Shown here: piece by piece, positions 31,930-41,165 of the stretch | How positions within the stretch are numbered: position 1 is the stretch's first letter | How the letters are laid out: every line of letters begins with the position of its first letter | Origin: Aulostomus chinensis | Taxonomy: Eukaryota; Chordata; Actinopteri; Syngnathiformes; Aulostomidae | Length of the DNA: 64,000 nt | NCBI GenBank assembly: GCA_037954235.1 | Contig: JBBMOA010000014.1 | Span: 19,268,273 to 19,332,272 of the forward strand | Direction: 5' to 3' | Made by a program: the position numbers and the translations under genes | Notes under the pieces: model-generated | The model's database searches: none | The model's input: the letters and a program-made list of their open reading frames with translations, nothing else | What the model was told of the DNA's origin: nothing

Positions 31930-34900
31930 GCATCATGCCCTCAATGGCCTTGAAAACATAATTTTACATATTTTACTTGATTGCCCAGTCCAAGTACAAC
32001 CATACACCAGTGGGCCATTGACTCTAGGAGGCTGAAATCCTACGACTGCCATGGCCATGGCAACAGACGTTGCTCCCTCCTCTCCAAACTGTACCTCTGT
32101 CTGAGCAAACCATGCTGCTGGGCTTCCCAGAACTCTGGCATCTTCGACACTAAAGCATGTGTTGCCATGCCGCCGGTTGTACTAATTTCCTGATCCATCC
32201 AGATCCCTCAGGGTTACCAGTGTAGAGGCTGAGTAAAGGATCACTGAGGCAAAATACTAGCGCACCGACTGTGCACCGCTGTTTACTTCGTAAAACATTA
32301 CCCACCATGCTTCCTTGCTTCTCTCAACTTGCTTCCACACTGCCTTCTTTTAAAGGTGCACGAGAAAACAACTTTAACAATTTTAAGCAAATAAATAATT
32401 TTTAAAAATATAGTCACAGAAATTATAGAATGGAGCAGAGTGAAAGTCTTAGTTTATTTGAAAAAATATTACAGTGGTGAATTAATTATTTTAAAAAAAA
32501 ATTAATCAGGTTCAAAATATTTTCAATATTTCCATTCCTGTGAGTTGGCTGACACACTGTTAAGGACTTCTAAGCCGAAAGCAGCAGAAACAAACAAATA
32601 TTAATGCGAGAGACCACACAGCTGGAATGACTAATATTTATATTCCTGTACAATCGTATAACTAGTAGTTCAGTGTAACTTAGATTTAGACTGACGAGTG
32701 TCACTTGTTGTTTGTATGAATATTGTTTGTTGTTTATGTTGTGATGTTTTATGTAGACCCCAGGCAGATGTCCTGGCTATGGAAGCTAATGGGGATCCCA
32801 ATAAAGGATAAAGAATAAAGAATTACACAGTAATGTTGTTATTGTTAGTGTGTGACAACATCATGAAATATATTGCGACAAAATAGACCACATGACTTTT
32901 CTGTCCATCCCAACTCTGACAATGTTTGGTTAGTTGTGTCAAAAGGGCAATCAGTACAATAGATTAGTACAGCAAGAGTGAGTTCGACATCTACTGACTA
33001 GGAGGTATAAATGTTGTTCGTTGCACCTAATTGAAGCATATCCCCTTCTGTGGGATCACCACATTGTTTTGCTTTCAATGTATCTTTGTGTGGAACCACA
33101 CAAATTTCGGAACTATTGAGAAAAGAGGAAGAAATTGATCCGGATGGTAACAGACTGATGTCGAGAAACATTTCCAGGAGAAGATCAGTGTGGAATGACC
33201 TGCTCAGCCCGACTATCAACTCCATCCATCCATTTTCTACTGCTTATCCTGTTAAGGGTCGCAGGGGGGGCTGGAGCCTATCCTAGCAGCTTTCAGGTGA
33301 GAGGCAGGGTTCACCCTGGACAGGTCGCCAGTCTATCACAGGGCCAACACATAGAGACAGACAACCATTCACACTCACAGTCACACCTACGGTCAATTTA
33401 AGCAATCCAATCAGCCTCGTCCCCTCTTGCATGTGTTTGGACTGTGGGAGGAAGTCGGAGCACCTGGAGAGAACCCACACAGACACAGGGAGAACATGGA
33501 GACTCCACACAGAAAGACCCCGTGCTGGAGCCGGCAGTGCCAATCACTGCACCACCATGCCGCCCCCGACTATGGACTCATTTAGAGTAAGTATCTCAAA
33601 CTGACAATCCATGGATGTGTGTGAAGGAATGTATATTGTATTATATCATCATGCATAATGGTAGCAGCATTTTTGACATTCAACTGGATAAACAAATATG
33701 AAGATTAGATTCCTCCTGAGAAGAGTCCACCCAGAAGAGGAAAACAGAGCATGTCTGTGCTCAGTCAGTTGAGTCAACATACTCTAACGGAACGTCTTAA
33801 TAGACGTCCACATATATCTTTTTATGTGGAGCATAATGAAGACGGATTTCCAGCATGTAAGCATGACAGGTATGAAGCAGATGTTGTTGAGCTCAGCTCC
33901 AGGCAAGACAGCCTCCACCATCAAGCATGTGGCTTTAACTACAACTTTGTGATTGGTATTTCAAAAGTATTTTTTAGGGCCTGAGCCTGAAGGTACTTCA
34001 GGCGAAGACCCTAATATGTTTGCTCGGCAGAGCAACACATTAGCAGCACTAAAAACACTAAAAACACACACTAAACAGTGTCCCAGCCCCCCCCAACACC
34101 CACGAGGCAGCTCGGCCAGACGGCCTGGAGCCGGTTTTCACATACACACCCATTCAAAACCTGGAACTAGACTGTTCTTGCTGTCAATGAGCGCACGCAA
34201 TATGTGCATAATGCGCATAACGTAATTTCACCCCCTGAACATGCATGAAATTCGCTGAAATTCGGCACACTTGTCTGGTCTGGCTAAACATTCACTAATA
34301 AAAAAAACAACAACAAAAAAGTCAATAGCGCCACCTACAGAGCCACACAACTACAAGATAATTTAAAAATAATCTGGAGCGCAAAACTCCTCCCAAGAAT
34401 GTCCCACAAACATGGGACCGACACCGTTGGACTCGTCTCATGAAGACGTAAAATTCATTCACTCTGACCCCTCACCTATCTACAACAGAATGTCCACAAA
34501 TTGGACAAAACTGTCAAAATGAGGACTTTTTTTAATCCCCGAACAAAATTATCTCAGCATTAATGGTATCGCTTCCAAACTTTCACACATTACTCTCCCA
34601 ACTGTGCTGATTAAAAGTTGCTTAAGGTTTTTATATGAATTACTCGGTTTGGATTTTATAAGCCGTCAAAGTGGGGGAGACACGTTTCACGCTTACAATG
34701 GAAACCTATGGGGAGACCGTGTCTTCTCAGGGTACATACTGTCAAACAAATGCTTCTCACGTCTACACCATACATCCCACACCTTTTAAAAACACACCAC
34801 TGCATTCCTGACAAAAATCCCAACAAAAATATGGTATTATGTGTCACTCTTGACCAACGTATGCCGACTTATTCAGCTTCTCCACACTACAATTCTGTTG

Positions 34901-36075
34901 ATCCTCCTCTCTCTCCACTCTAGCACAGATCAAAGACAGAGCAGTGGGGGAGGGGTTCTTAAAGGGCCAGCTCTCAGCTCTGCTCTCACTCTAGCACAGA
35001 TCAAAGACAGAGCAGTGGGGGAGGGGTTCTTAAAGGGCCAGCTCTCAGCTCTGCTCTCCACTCGAGCACAGATCAAAGACAGAGCAGTGGGGGAGGGGTT
35101 CTTTAAGGGCCAGCTCTCAGCTCTGCTCTCCACTCTAGCACAGATCAAAGACAGAGCAGTGGGGGAGGGTTTTCTTAGGGGGCCAGCTCTCAGCTCTGCT
35201 CTCCATTCTAGCACAGATCAGAGACAGAGCAGTGGGGGAGGGGTTCTTAAAGGGCCAGCTCTCAGCTCTGCTCTCCACTCTAGCACAGATCAAAGACAGA
35301 GCAGTGGGGGAGGGGTTCTTAAAGGGCCAGCTCTCAGCTCTGCTCTCACTCTAGCACAGATCAAAGACAGAGCAGTGGGGAGGGGTTCTTAAAGGGCCAG
35401 CTCTCAGCTCTGCTCTCACTCTAGCACAGATCAAAGACAGAGCAGTGGGGAGGGGTTCTTAAAGGGCCAGCTCTCAGCTCTGCTCTCACTCTAGCACAGA
35501 TCAAAGACAGAGCAGTGGGGGAGGGGTTCTTAAAGGGCCAGCTCTCAGCTCTGCTCTCACTCTAGCACAGATCAAAGACAGAGCAGTGGGGGAGGGGTTC
35601 TTAAAGGGCCAGCTCTCAGCTCTGCTCTCACTCTAGCACAGATCAAAGACAGAGCAGTGGGGGAGGGGTTCTTAAAGGGCCAGCTCTCAGCTCTGCTCTC
35701 ACTCTAGCACAGATCAAAGACAGAGCAGTGGGGGAGGGGTTCTTAAAGGGCCAGCTCTCAGCTCTGCTCTCACTCTCTGATCAGACTCAGGCTTCTAACT
35801 CCTAAACTACAAGGCCTACAAACTTGGCCAAGACACCGTTGGATTCGGGCTGGCGTTAATGACACGCCCGCAGGCCGCGCCGGGGCTCAGGCCCTAACAA
35901 CGCTGCTTGCAGCTTTAATTTCATCTTATTACATCCAAATTATTTACCATTGACAACTAAACACATCACTAGATGTATCACTACCTTCTGTTTGATTACA
36001 GAGGTACACATACGCTTACAAGAGGGCACTCTGTGAGTGCATACCTCCATATGATGTCATCAGATCCAGTTCCAT
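17173..36075 (-). CDS. artn: artemin (GDNF-family ligand), four coding exons
   Basis: Artemin is a secreted cystine-knot growth factor that signals through GFRA3 and RET to peripheral neurons. Proposed coding exons: 36075-36045 (ATG), 29092-29031, 26232-26058, 17582-17173 (stop TGA at 17175-17173). Phases are 1, 0, 1, and each fits the next exon. The product is 225 aa; human artemin is 220. Residues 1-3 are MEL as in human. Residues about 32-48 (VMLWVVASLLTLVEDVF) are the hydrophobic signal segment and align with the human ALW...LLSS segment. A basic stretch at about 116-124 (RTSRRNRKK) offers furin-type cleavage. The mature domain (about 131-225) carries all seven GFL cysteines: C131, YCVGTC, PCC, and CSC at the end. 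SFMD, a Trp after it, and the terminal G favour artemin over neurturin or persephin. The last exon is certain, exon 3 likely, exons 1-2 inferred. Confidence 0.85.
18357..18416 (+). repeat. (GT)n microsatellite
   Basis: Nearly pure GT dinucleotides with a few GA/GC interruptions at the right end. Located in artn intron 3. Confidence 0.97.
18417..22720. other. artn intron 3, no further feature
   Basis: AT-rich intronic sequence with scattered short frames and a short AAC repeat near 21511-21533. I recognise no exon, RNA or named repeat. Confidence 0.45.
22726..22770 (+). repeat. G-rich tract
   Basis: GGGTGGGTGGTTGGGGTGGG followed by AGTGGGC and an unbroken run of about 18 G. Within artn intron 3; the transcript carries the C-rich strand. 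Confidence 0.95.
23256..25183 (-). mobile_element. RTE/Rex3-like LINE relic with reverse-transcriptase fragments
   Basis: On the minus strand the frames 24350-24039 and 24156-23680 carry reverse-transcriptase motifs: FVDLEKAYDHVPR, then LLLADDVVLL (an ADD catalytic box, normally Y/FADD), then CEAAGVRISTSKSEAMVLS and EEFKYLRILFTSEGRMEWE. The right part (24350-25183) is more broken, with polyC runs at 24440-24457 and 24611-24625 and text that looks out of order near 25070-25183. The 3' end is at 23256-23290. A decayed, non-functional copy in artn intron 3, antisense to the + strand and so in the same orientation as artn. Confidence 0.8.
25818..25935. repeat. interspersed repeat 3' end (unassigned)
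   Basis: Contains attagataggactttattga followed by AAATTCAGGTTCCAGTAGC, text shared by many fish retroelement 3' ends. No coding sequence is attached. It sits about 120 bases from artn exon 3 (3' side, minus strand). Confidence 0.5.
26058..26232 (-). CDS. artn: artn exon 3: signal-peptide core and pro-region
   Basis: Acceptor TTTCTTTCATCAG and donor TTTG|GTAACT bound a 175-base exon. It encodes VMLWVVASLLTLVEDVFS then an acidic pro-region (SEEDNKDSQSD; LEEDSG). It ends in phase 1 (G), which exon 4 completes as GAA. If exons 1-2 are wrong, translation could start at the ATG at 26229-26227, giving a shorter but still hydrophobic leader. Confidence 0.78.
26560..26900. other. pyrimidine-rich intronic segment
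   Basis: T/C-rich with repeated TTTTCC/GTGTTTT words (GTGTTTTCC, CAGTGTTTT). It resembles a retroelement untranslated region, but I cannot assign it. In artn intron 2, upstream of exon 3 on the minus strand. Confidence 0.3.
28960..28980 (+). repeat. poly(T) run
   Basis: 21 consecutive T just downstream of artn exon 2 on the minus strand, so poly(A) in the transcript. Confidence 0.95.
29031..29092 (-). CDS. artn: artn exon 2 (inferred small exon)
   Basis: A 62-base open block with acceptor TTATTTTTCAG and a weaker donor AAG|GTGCTC. Entering in phase 1 it reads GKTWWRQEASNTQHHLKNWK and leaves in phase 0, exactly what joins exon 1 to exon 3. It corresponds in position to the human segment between MELGLGG and ALW. 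A second frame is also open (WKNLVEAGSIKYPASPEELE), so the frame rests on phase consistency. RNA evidence is lacking. Confidence 0.5.
30300..31560 (-). mobile_element. Ty3/gypsy LTR-retrotransposon pol relic
   Basis: Minus-strand fragments in pol order: a protease tail (PLFRANFLCAYGLLVDV, about 31330-31385), the N-terminus of reverse transcriptase (GVEYHITTSGLPIQARHL...IAQAEFDNM, about 31020-31140), then directly the integrase N-terminal region (VVPSAWRRQLFRAF...VAARFIWCGLKKD, about 30675-30800) with the C-x2-C of the zinc site (SCVEC), and traces of the integrase core down to about 30300. Most of RT and all of RNase H are missing, so an internal deletion joined RT to IN. Stops interrupt all frames. 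No LTRs were found. In artn intron 1-2. Confidence 0.75.
31856..31926 (+). repeat. compound (TC)n(TA)n microsatellite
   Basis: About 20 TC units run straight into about 14 TA units. Confidence 0.97.
32720..32825 (+). repeat. LINE 3'-tail fragment
   Basis: Contains agaccccaggcagatgtcct, then GAAGCTAATGGGGATCCCAATAAA and a short AAAGAAT repeat tail, the usual 3' end of a fish non-LTR retrotransposon (Rex1/CR1-like style). The coding part is absent. Confidence 0.55.
33222..33566 (-). repeat. tRNA-derived SINE copy 4
   Basis: ATCC tail at 33222 and head ending at about 33566. The region around the box B (between GGAGCCGG and CAGTGCC) is deleted by about 40 bases. A 9-bp target duplication, cccgactat, lies at 33208-33216 and 33565-33573. 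Confidence 0.87.
33974..35897. mobile_element. non-autonomous element with 13-bp terminal inverted repeats and internal minisatellite
   Basis: A perfect inverted pair, TTAGGGCCTGAGC (33974-33986) and GCTCAGGCCCTAA (35885-35897), bounds a 1.9-kb unit with no transposase. A short hairpin, gctgcttgcagc (35902-35913), follows the right end directly. The left part is AT-rich unique-looking sequence; the right part holds the 71-bp tandem array. The superfamily is not determined. Target duplications were not clear. Confidence 0.6.
34922..35776 (+). repeat. minisatellite, 12 copies of a 70-73 bp unit
   Basis: Unit start agcacagatcaaagacagag occurs at 34922, 34993, 35065, 35137, 35210, 35282, 35353, 35423, 35493, 35564, 35635 and 35706. 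Each unit then has GCAGTGGGGGAGGGG, TTCTTAAAGGGCCAGCTCTC and AGCTCTGCTCTCACT. The units are nearly identical, with length changes in the G run and CCA/CA. The array is open in some frames only because the sequence is simple. Confidence 0.97.
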
Positions 36076-36102
36076 ATCAATACAGCACCGCAGGAAAGAG
36101 TC
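36045..36102 (-). CDS. artn: artn exon 1 of the coding part (start codon exon, inferred)
   Basis: A 58-base block with acceptor TGTGTTTTAG and donor GAG|GTATGC. The ATG at 36075-36073 opens MELDLMTSYG, sharing the MEL start with human artemin. Bases 36102-36076 would be 5'UTR. If this exon is joined to the proposed first exon at 48379, the upstream frame meets a TGA (in the ATGATCGGG context of that exon) with no earlier ATG in frame, so 36075 would be the first start. Confidence 0.52.
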
Positions 36103-36466
36103 CTAAAACACAGAAATAAGTTAGCATTGATGGGTAGCACGGGGGTGCAGTGGTTAGCACTGTTGCCTCACAGCAATAACGTTCTGGGTTCAAGCCCCGG
36201 CTCGAGCACAGGATATTTCTGTGTGGAGTTTGCATGTTCTCCCTGTGCCTGCTTCGGTTCTCTCTGGGTTCTCTGGCTTTCTCCCACAGTCCAAAGACAT
36301 GCAAGTTGGGACTAGGTTAATTGGACACTCTAAATTGACCGTAGGTATAGCTGTGAGTGTGAATGGTTGTCTGTTTATATGCGTTAGCCCTGCGATGGAC
36401 TGGCGACCCATCAAAGGTGTTCCCTGCCTCTCACCTGAAGGCAGCTGGGATAGGCTCCAGCCCCCT

Positions 36467-38138
36467 ATCTGAATTCAGATAAAACTGAAGTCATCGTGTT
36501 TGGACCCAAACACATCAGGGACATGCTTTCTAATCAGATCATTACTCTAGATGGCATCACCTTGACCCCGAGTACAACTGCAAGGAACCTTGGAGTCATT
36601 TTTGACCAGGACCTTTCCTTCAGCTCCCACATAAAACATGTGACTACAACCGCCTTCTTCCACCTGCGCAGTATCGCTAAGATTAGGAATAGTGATGCTG
36701 AGAAACTGGTGCATGCATTTATCACTTCTAGGCTGGACGACTACAACTCTCTCTTGTCAGGATGTCTTAAAAACTCTCCAAAGAGTCTTCAGCTGGTCCA
36801 GAACGCTGCAGCAAGGGTTTTGACGGGAGTTAAGAAGAGAGAACACATCTCTCCCACTTTAGCTTCTCTCCACTGGCTTCCTGTAGGATTTAAGATAGAC
36901 TTCCAAATCCTACAGCTGACTTATAAGGCTCTCAATGATAAAGCTCCATCCTATTTGAAAGAGCTCATTAGTCCCTACTGTCCGACCAGAGCACTCCGCT
37001 CCCAGAATGCAGGTCTTTTAGTGACTCCCAGTATCTCTAAAAAGACTGGGAGGTAGAGCCTTCAGTTACTGGGCTCCTTTACTGTGGAACCAGCTCTCTC
37101 CATGGGTCAGCGAGGCAGACACTCTAACTACATGTAAGTCTGGGCTTAAGACCTTCCTCTATGACAGAGCTTTTAGTTAAGGCTGGTTCAGGTAGCTCTG
37201 AACCATTTATAGCTATGCTGCTATAGGCTTAGACTGCTGGGGGACACATCTGGTTACATGGGTCCCTCTCCTCTCCTCTCCTCTCCTCTCCTCTCCTCTC
37301 CTCTCCTCTCCTCTCCTCTCCTTTCCTCTTCCCTCCTCTCCTCTCCTCTCCTTTCCTCTTCCCTCCTCTCCTCTCCTCTCCTTTCCTCTTCCCTCCTCTC
37401 CTCTCCTCTCCTCTCCTTTCCTCTTCCCTCCTCTCCTCTCCTTTCCTCTTCCCTCCTCTCCTCTCCTTTCCTCTTCCCTCCTCTCCTCTCCTCTCCTCTC
37501 CTTTCCTCTTCCCTCCTCTCCTCTCCTCTCCTCTCCTTTCCTCTTCCCTCCTCTCCTCTCCTCTCTCCTCTCTCCTCCTCTCCATACATTTTTGAACTGC
37601 CATTATCACTATCTGTTGCACTTTGTAGTTTGGTCTTGGTGTCTTGCAGTCTCTCTGTGCTTCCACAGATCCATCAGAGCTCCATCTCTCTGCACCAACC
37701 ACCGCCTGCATCGCCTCCCCTACCCCCCCTTTTCCCCCTGCTGTTACACCGGCCTGCGCTCCCCTTCCATGAACCAGTCTGCCATCCAGTCCTCCCATCA
37801 AGCTGGCCCGCTCTCCCTGCCTCCCTTGCCTACCAGAAGCTTCCCTCTTCAGCTGTTATTAACATTTCCATGTTTCCCACATTCTGTGTTATAAACTGTT
37901 TTCTTGTCTGTAACAACATCTACTGCACGTCTGTCCGTCCTGGGTGAGGGATCCCTCCTCTGTTGCTCACCCTGAGGTTTCTCAGATTTTTCCCTGTTAA
38001 AAGGGTTTTCTATGGAGTTTTTCCTCAGTCGATGTGAGGCTCTGAGGGCAGAGGATGTTGTTATGATGCCATGTGAAGCCTTTGAGACAAACTGTTTGTG
38101 GAAATGGGCTCTACAAATAAAATTGCCTTGCCTTGCCT
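36467..38138 (+). mobile_element. L2/Maui-like LINE (5'-truncated) nested in SINE copy 5
   Basis: The frame 36496-37056 gives the C-terminal part of an L2 ORF2: ARNLGVIFDQDLSFSSHIK, then AFFHLRSIAKIR, LVHAFITSRLDDYNSLLSG, QLVQNAAARVLTG, LASLHWLPV and PSYLKELI. The frame is then broken through 37060-37180. Next come the 3'UTR with a large CT tract (37263-37580), the conserved block gagggatccctcctctgttg (about 37947) and the AATAAAATTG(CCTTG)n end at 38138. It lacks the 5' ORF and most of RT, so it is dead on arrival. Confidence 0.9.
37263..37580 (+). repeat. 318-bp polypyrimidine tract (CCTCT-based)
   Basis: Almost pure C/T: about 12 CTCTC pentamers, followed by eight or so copies of a longer unit, CTTTCCTCTTCCCTC, spaced by variable CTCTC blocks. 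It lies where L2 3'UTRs are CT-rich, so it looks like an in-place expansion. Confidence 0.95.
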
Positions 38139-38192
38139 TAACAGGATAAGCGGTAGAAAATGGACAGATGGTTGGATGGATGTTAGCATTGA

Positions 38193-39671
38193 AAGTCATG
38201 TTCTCTTGTGTCAAAGTCAGTGGGATTTTTTTTAATGTGTCTTTCGTTTACTGGCTGGAGAAAGTCAATGATAAACAGAAGCTAGAAGAAATTTTAAAAT
38301 TTTGTTCTATGGCATAAAACTGTCATTCAATTGTGAATTTTGAAACTTTTATATGTCTTAAAAACAGTGGTAGTTTAAAATGGCTAAACGAGACTACAGA
38401 AGTTGCAGCAGACATTAAAACATCAACAGAAGCTGAAAACTCATGTGTCTTCAGTATTATTTGTTCAAAGCATTAAGTTAGCTTTGTACTTGTAATGATT
38501 ACATTTACACTTCAAAAGTTATACATAAAATCCCATGGTCTTTTGACTGAGAGATCTCATGACAATGCTATGTCCTGGTTTGTAATACAAAAATATATCA
38601 TCCCTGCAGCACTCTTTTCCAAAAATATAGTTGTTTTTCCTCAGCCTAATGTCTGAAACTTACTACATTTCATCAAAATCTATAGACAACTTTTTCAGTT
38701 ACCTGTAAATTGAAAGACAGACAGACCAATGCTGTGAAGACATTCAGCCCTTGGCAGAGATCATAAAGAACTGACTGACAGAAAATGTTACAGTGCTGAA
38801 AAATACCAGCCCACATTCTTGAACGGGGCTTACTGTACTCAGGATAAGCCATTGAGGCATCTTCAAAATTACTTCACTCAGGTCTATCTGGGTGTATTAA
38901 ATATGTTTATAAGGGTGGACACAAGCAAACAGTCTGAGAACAGGGAATGATCACAATCTACAAGACAGAGGAAGATTAGTCCCATTGGTCCCACAGACTC
39001 AGGGGGTGAATGCGAGGCCTCACAGATACAGAGCTACAGTAAAAACCTGGCCAGAACCAACACCCTCGGATGCTTCCCTCGGGTTCACGTCAACATTTAA
39101 AAAGCGTAAACAGAGGGTATGCTCACACATGTGTTTTACTCCAGTGCACATCCATGCATGCATATGCCACTGACACTCTCTGGAGGTGATGTAAGGTCTT
39201 TGTGTGACCGGTCAAAGTGTCTGCTGTAAAGCATGTCTTTATTTTGGCTTTTCATCTTTAGATGTAATTTTTTGTGGCCAAATGAGAATAAAAGGCAGTG
39301 ATTATGCCATATCTACTTTTGTTCATACAGTACATCCACAGGTTGTCCAAGTGGTGTTCAACAACTTTTCAAGTGAGTTTAAACCTAGTGTGTTCAACAA
39401 GAACTGTCAATGTCCCTCCCTGAAATAACTTGGAATGTCTGGCTAGTAAACTACAGAATTGTTTGGCATGACAGCATTTGTGATGAAACATAAAGAAATT
39501 AATGCAAATTGATGATTTATATCATTTTCACTGGTGTAGATATTAAACAAAAAATGGCTTACTTTGAAATATAATTTTTTCTGGCTAGTTGACCCTTCTA
39601 TTTACACTAACGACACAAAATTGGATTCAAGAATTTTTTTTGGTTTTGAATTTTGTGTTAGTGTGCACTTA
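38193..39671. other. intronic or upstream DNA, nothing recognised
   Basis: AT-rich between the SINE/L2 composite and SINE copy 6. No supported feature. Confidence 0.45.
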
Positions 39672-40002
39672 CTCTTCCGCTTACCCTATTAAGGGTCACG
39701 GGGGGCTAGAGCCTATCCCAGCAGCCTTCAGGCATGAGGCAGGGTTCACCCTGGATGGGTCGGCAGTCCATCGCAGACAACCATTCACACTCACAGCCAC
39801 GCCTACGGTCAATTTAGAGTATCAATCAGCCTCGTCCCCTCTTGATGTGTTTGGACTGTGGGAGGAAGCTGGAGTACCAGAGAGAACCCATGCAGGCACA
39901 GGGAGAACATGGAGACTCCACACAGAAGGATCCCGTGCTCGAACCTGGAATCTTCTTGCTGTGTGGTGACAGTGCTGACCACTGCACCACTGTGCCACCC
40001 CT
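39672..40002 (-). repeat. tRNA-derived SINE copy 6 (tail lost)
   Basis: Body and head in reverse orientation from CTCTTCCGCTTACCC to CACTGTGCCACCCC. The ATCC tail is absent and no clear target duplication is seen. The body is shortened near 39775 (the segment with the AACACATAGAGACAG block is missing). Confidence 0.85.
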
Positions 40003-40654
40003 TGTGAAATCAGATACAACAGTACATGTTTTCACTGTTCATGTCATTTTGAGCTATTCCATAACAAGGGGTCAGATGGCATATTGTTATACGGTTGACA
40101 TTATAAATCTTTTCAAAAGTGAGAGACGTTGCAGTTACGGTACAACAATGTGTGACATGATGCCATTTTGTGGCAAAAAGCTCAGGTTAAACTCTGCATC
40201 CAAAAATTGACAAACTGAAGCTTGAAGGTGAGGAACAGGAGTTTGTAGAGACAAAAAAGAGAGTTGATGAGACTACATTTGTGTGTGTGTCAGAAATACA
40301 ACTACTCAAATGTTAATATTCACTGTATTTGCAAGAGCAAGTTAAGGTTTTTAAAAAATTGTTGATAATATCAATGATGTCTCTTCTCTTCTAGATTTTG
40401 GCTGTTTGATGCTCCTCTTAACCTGCACAGCTGCAGCTTATCCATGAATGAAAACGGAACAATATATCTACTCCCACTCCTCACTCTTCTTTAGTTTGCA
40501 TTTGTAGAAACACTCAGAGAATGCCTTCAGTCCACTCAGTGTTTTCCCTGTTTTCATCCTCCTGCATCTCAGGTCAACTATTCATCTTCAGACAGCAACA
40601 TGCCTGCTCCCTCAGCCATGACCTCTCAGCTTCATTAAACCAAGATCCGTCAAC

Positions 40655-40658
<4 letters not shown>

Positions 40659-40730
<72 letters not shown>

Positions 40731-40735
40731 ACAGA
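40659..40735 (+). repeat. (CA)n microsatellite
   Basis: About 37 CA units with one TACACACAG interruption at the right end. It ends about 50 bases before SINE copy 7. Confidence 0.97.
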
Positions 40736-40783
40736 CATCTTTTGGGTCCACTGTTTGAAAAACACAAGGGTAATGTGACCATT

Positions 40784-41151
40784 CCATCCATTCCATTTTC
40801 TTCAGCTTACCCTTTTAAGGGTCGCAGGGGGGCTGGAGCCTATCCCAGCGGCTTTCAGGTGAGAGGCAGGGTTCACCCTGGACAGGTCGCCAGTCCATCT
40901 CAGGACCAACACATAGAGACAGACAACCATTCACACTCACAGTCACACCTACAGTCAATTTAGAGAATCAATCAGCCTCATCCCCACTTGATGTCTTTGG
41001 ACTGTGGGAGGAGAGAGAGAGAGAACCCACACAGGAACAGGGAGAACATGCAGACTCCACACAGAAAGATCCTGTGCCCGAGCCGGGACTCGAACCCAGA
41101 ACCTTCTTGCTGTGAGGCAACAGTGCTAACCACTGCACCACCGTGCTTCCC
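40784..41151 (-). repeat. tRNA-derived SINE copy 7
   Basis: Full-length reverse copy, from ATTCCATCCATTCC tail to CACCGTGCTTCCC head. Target duplication gggtaatgtgacc (40768-40780)/gggtaatgggacc (41152-41164), one mismatch. A second copy in the opposite orientation begins at once. Confidence 0.88.
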
Positions 41152-41165
41152 GGGTAATGGGACCG

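Larger units (their letters stand above)
36132..38181 (+). repeat. tRNA-derived SINE copy 5, split by an L2 insertion
   Basis: The SINE head and body occupy 36132-36466 (plus orientation, ending CTCCAGCCCCCT). Its missing tail, taacaggataagcggtagaa plus the ATGG repeat, resumes at 38139-38181. The element between them is an L2. A perfect 11-bp duplication, gttagcattga, at 36120-36130 and 38182-38192 flanks the whole composite, showing that the two SINE pieces were one insertion. Confidence 0.9.

Noticed and set aside
34841..35392. 183-codon frame with repeated QIKDRAVGEG units
   Set aside because: It is the 71-bp minisatellite read through; the frame drifts as unit length changes and there is no start context or splice support.
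36496..37056. 186-codon frame that looks like a host gene
   Set aside because: The motifs (LGVIFD, SLHWLPV) are those of L2-type LINE ORF2; it continues into an L2 3'UTR.
37229..37947. Long frames on both strands (up to 229 codons) rich in SSPLL or RREE repeats
   Set aside because: They are translations of the CT/GA simple-sequence tract and the L2 3'UTR; a repeat without stops gives open frames in all phases.
39589..39969. 126-codon frame and similar frames at 13639-14013, 49298-49567 and 46052-46303
   Set aside because: All are the same SINE translated in different copies.
40574..40765. Poly-Cys-Val frames at CA/GT tracts (also 48643-48957, 50739-51110)
   Set aside because: Microsatellite translations.
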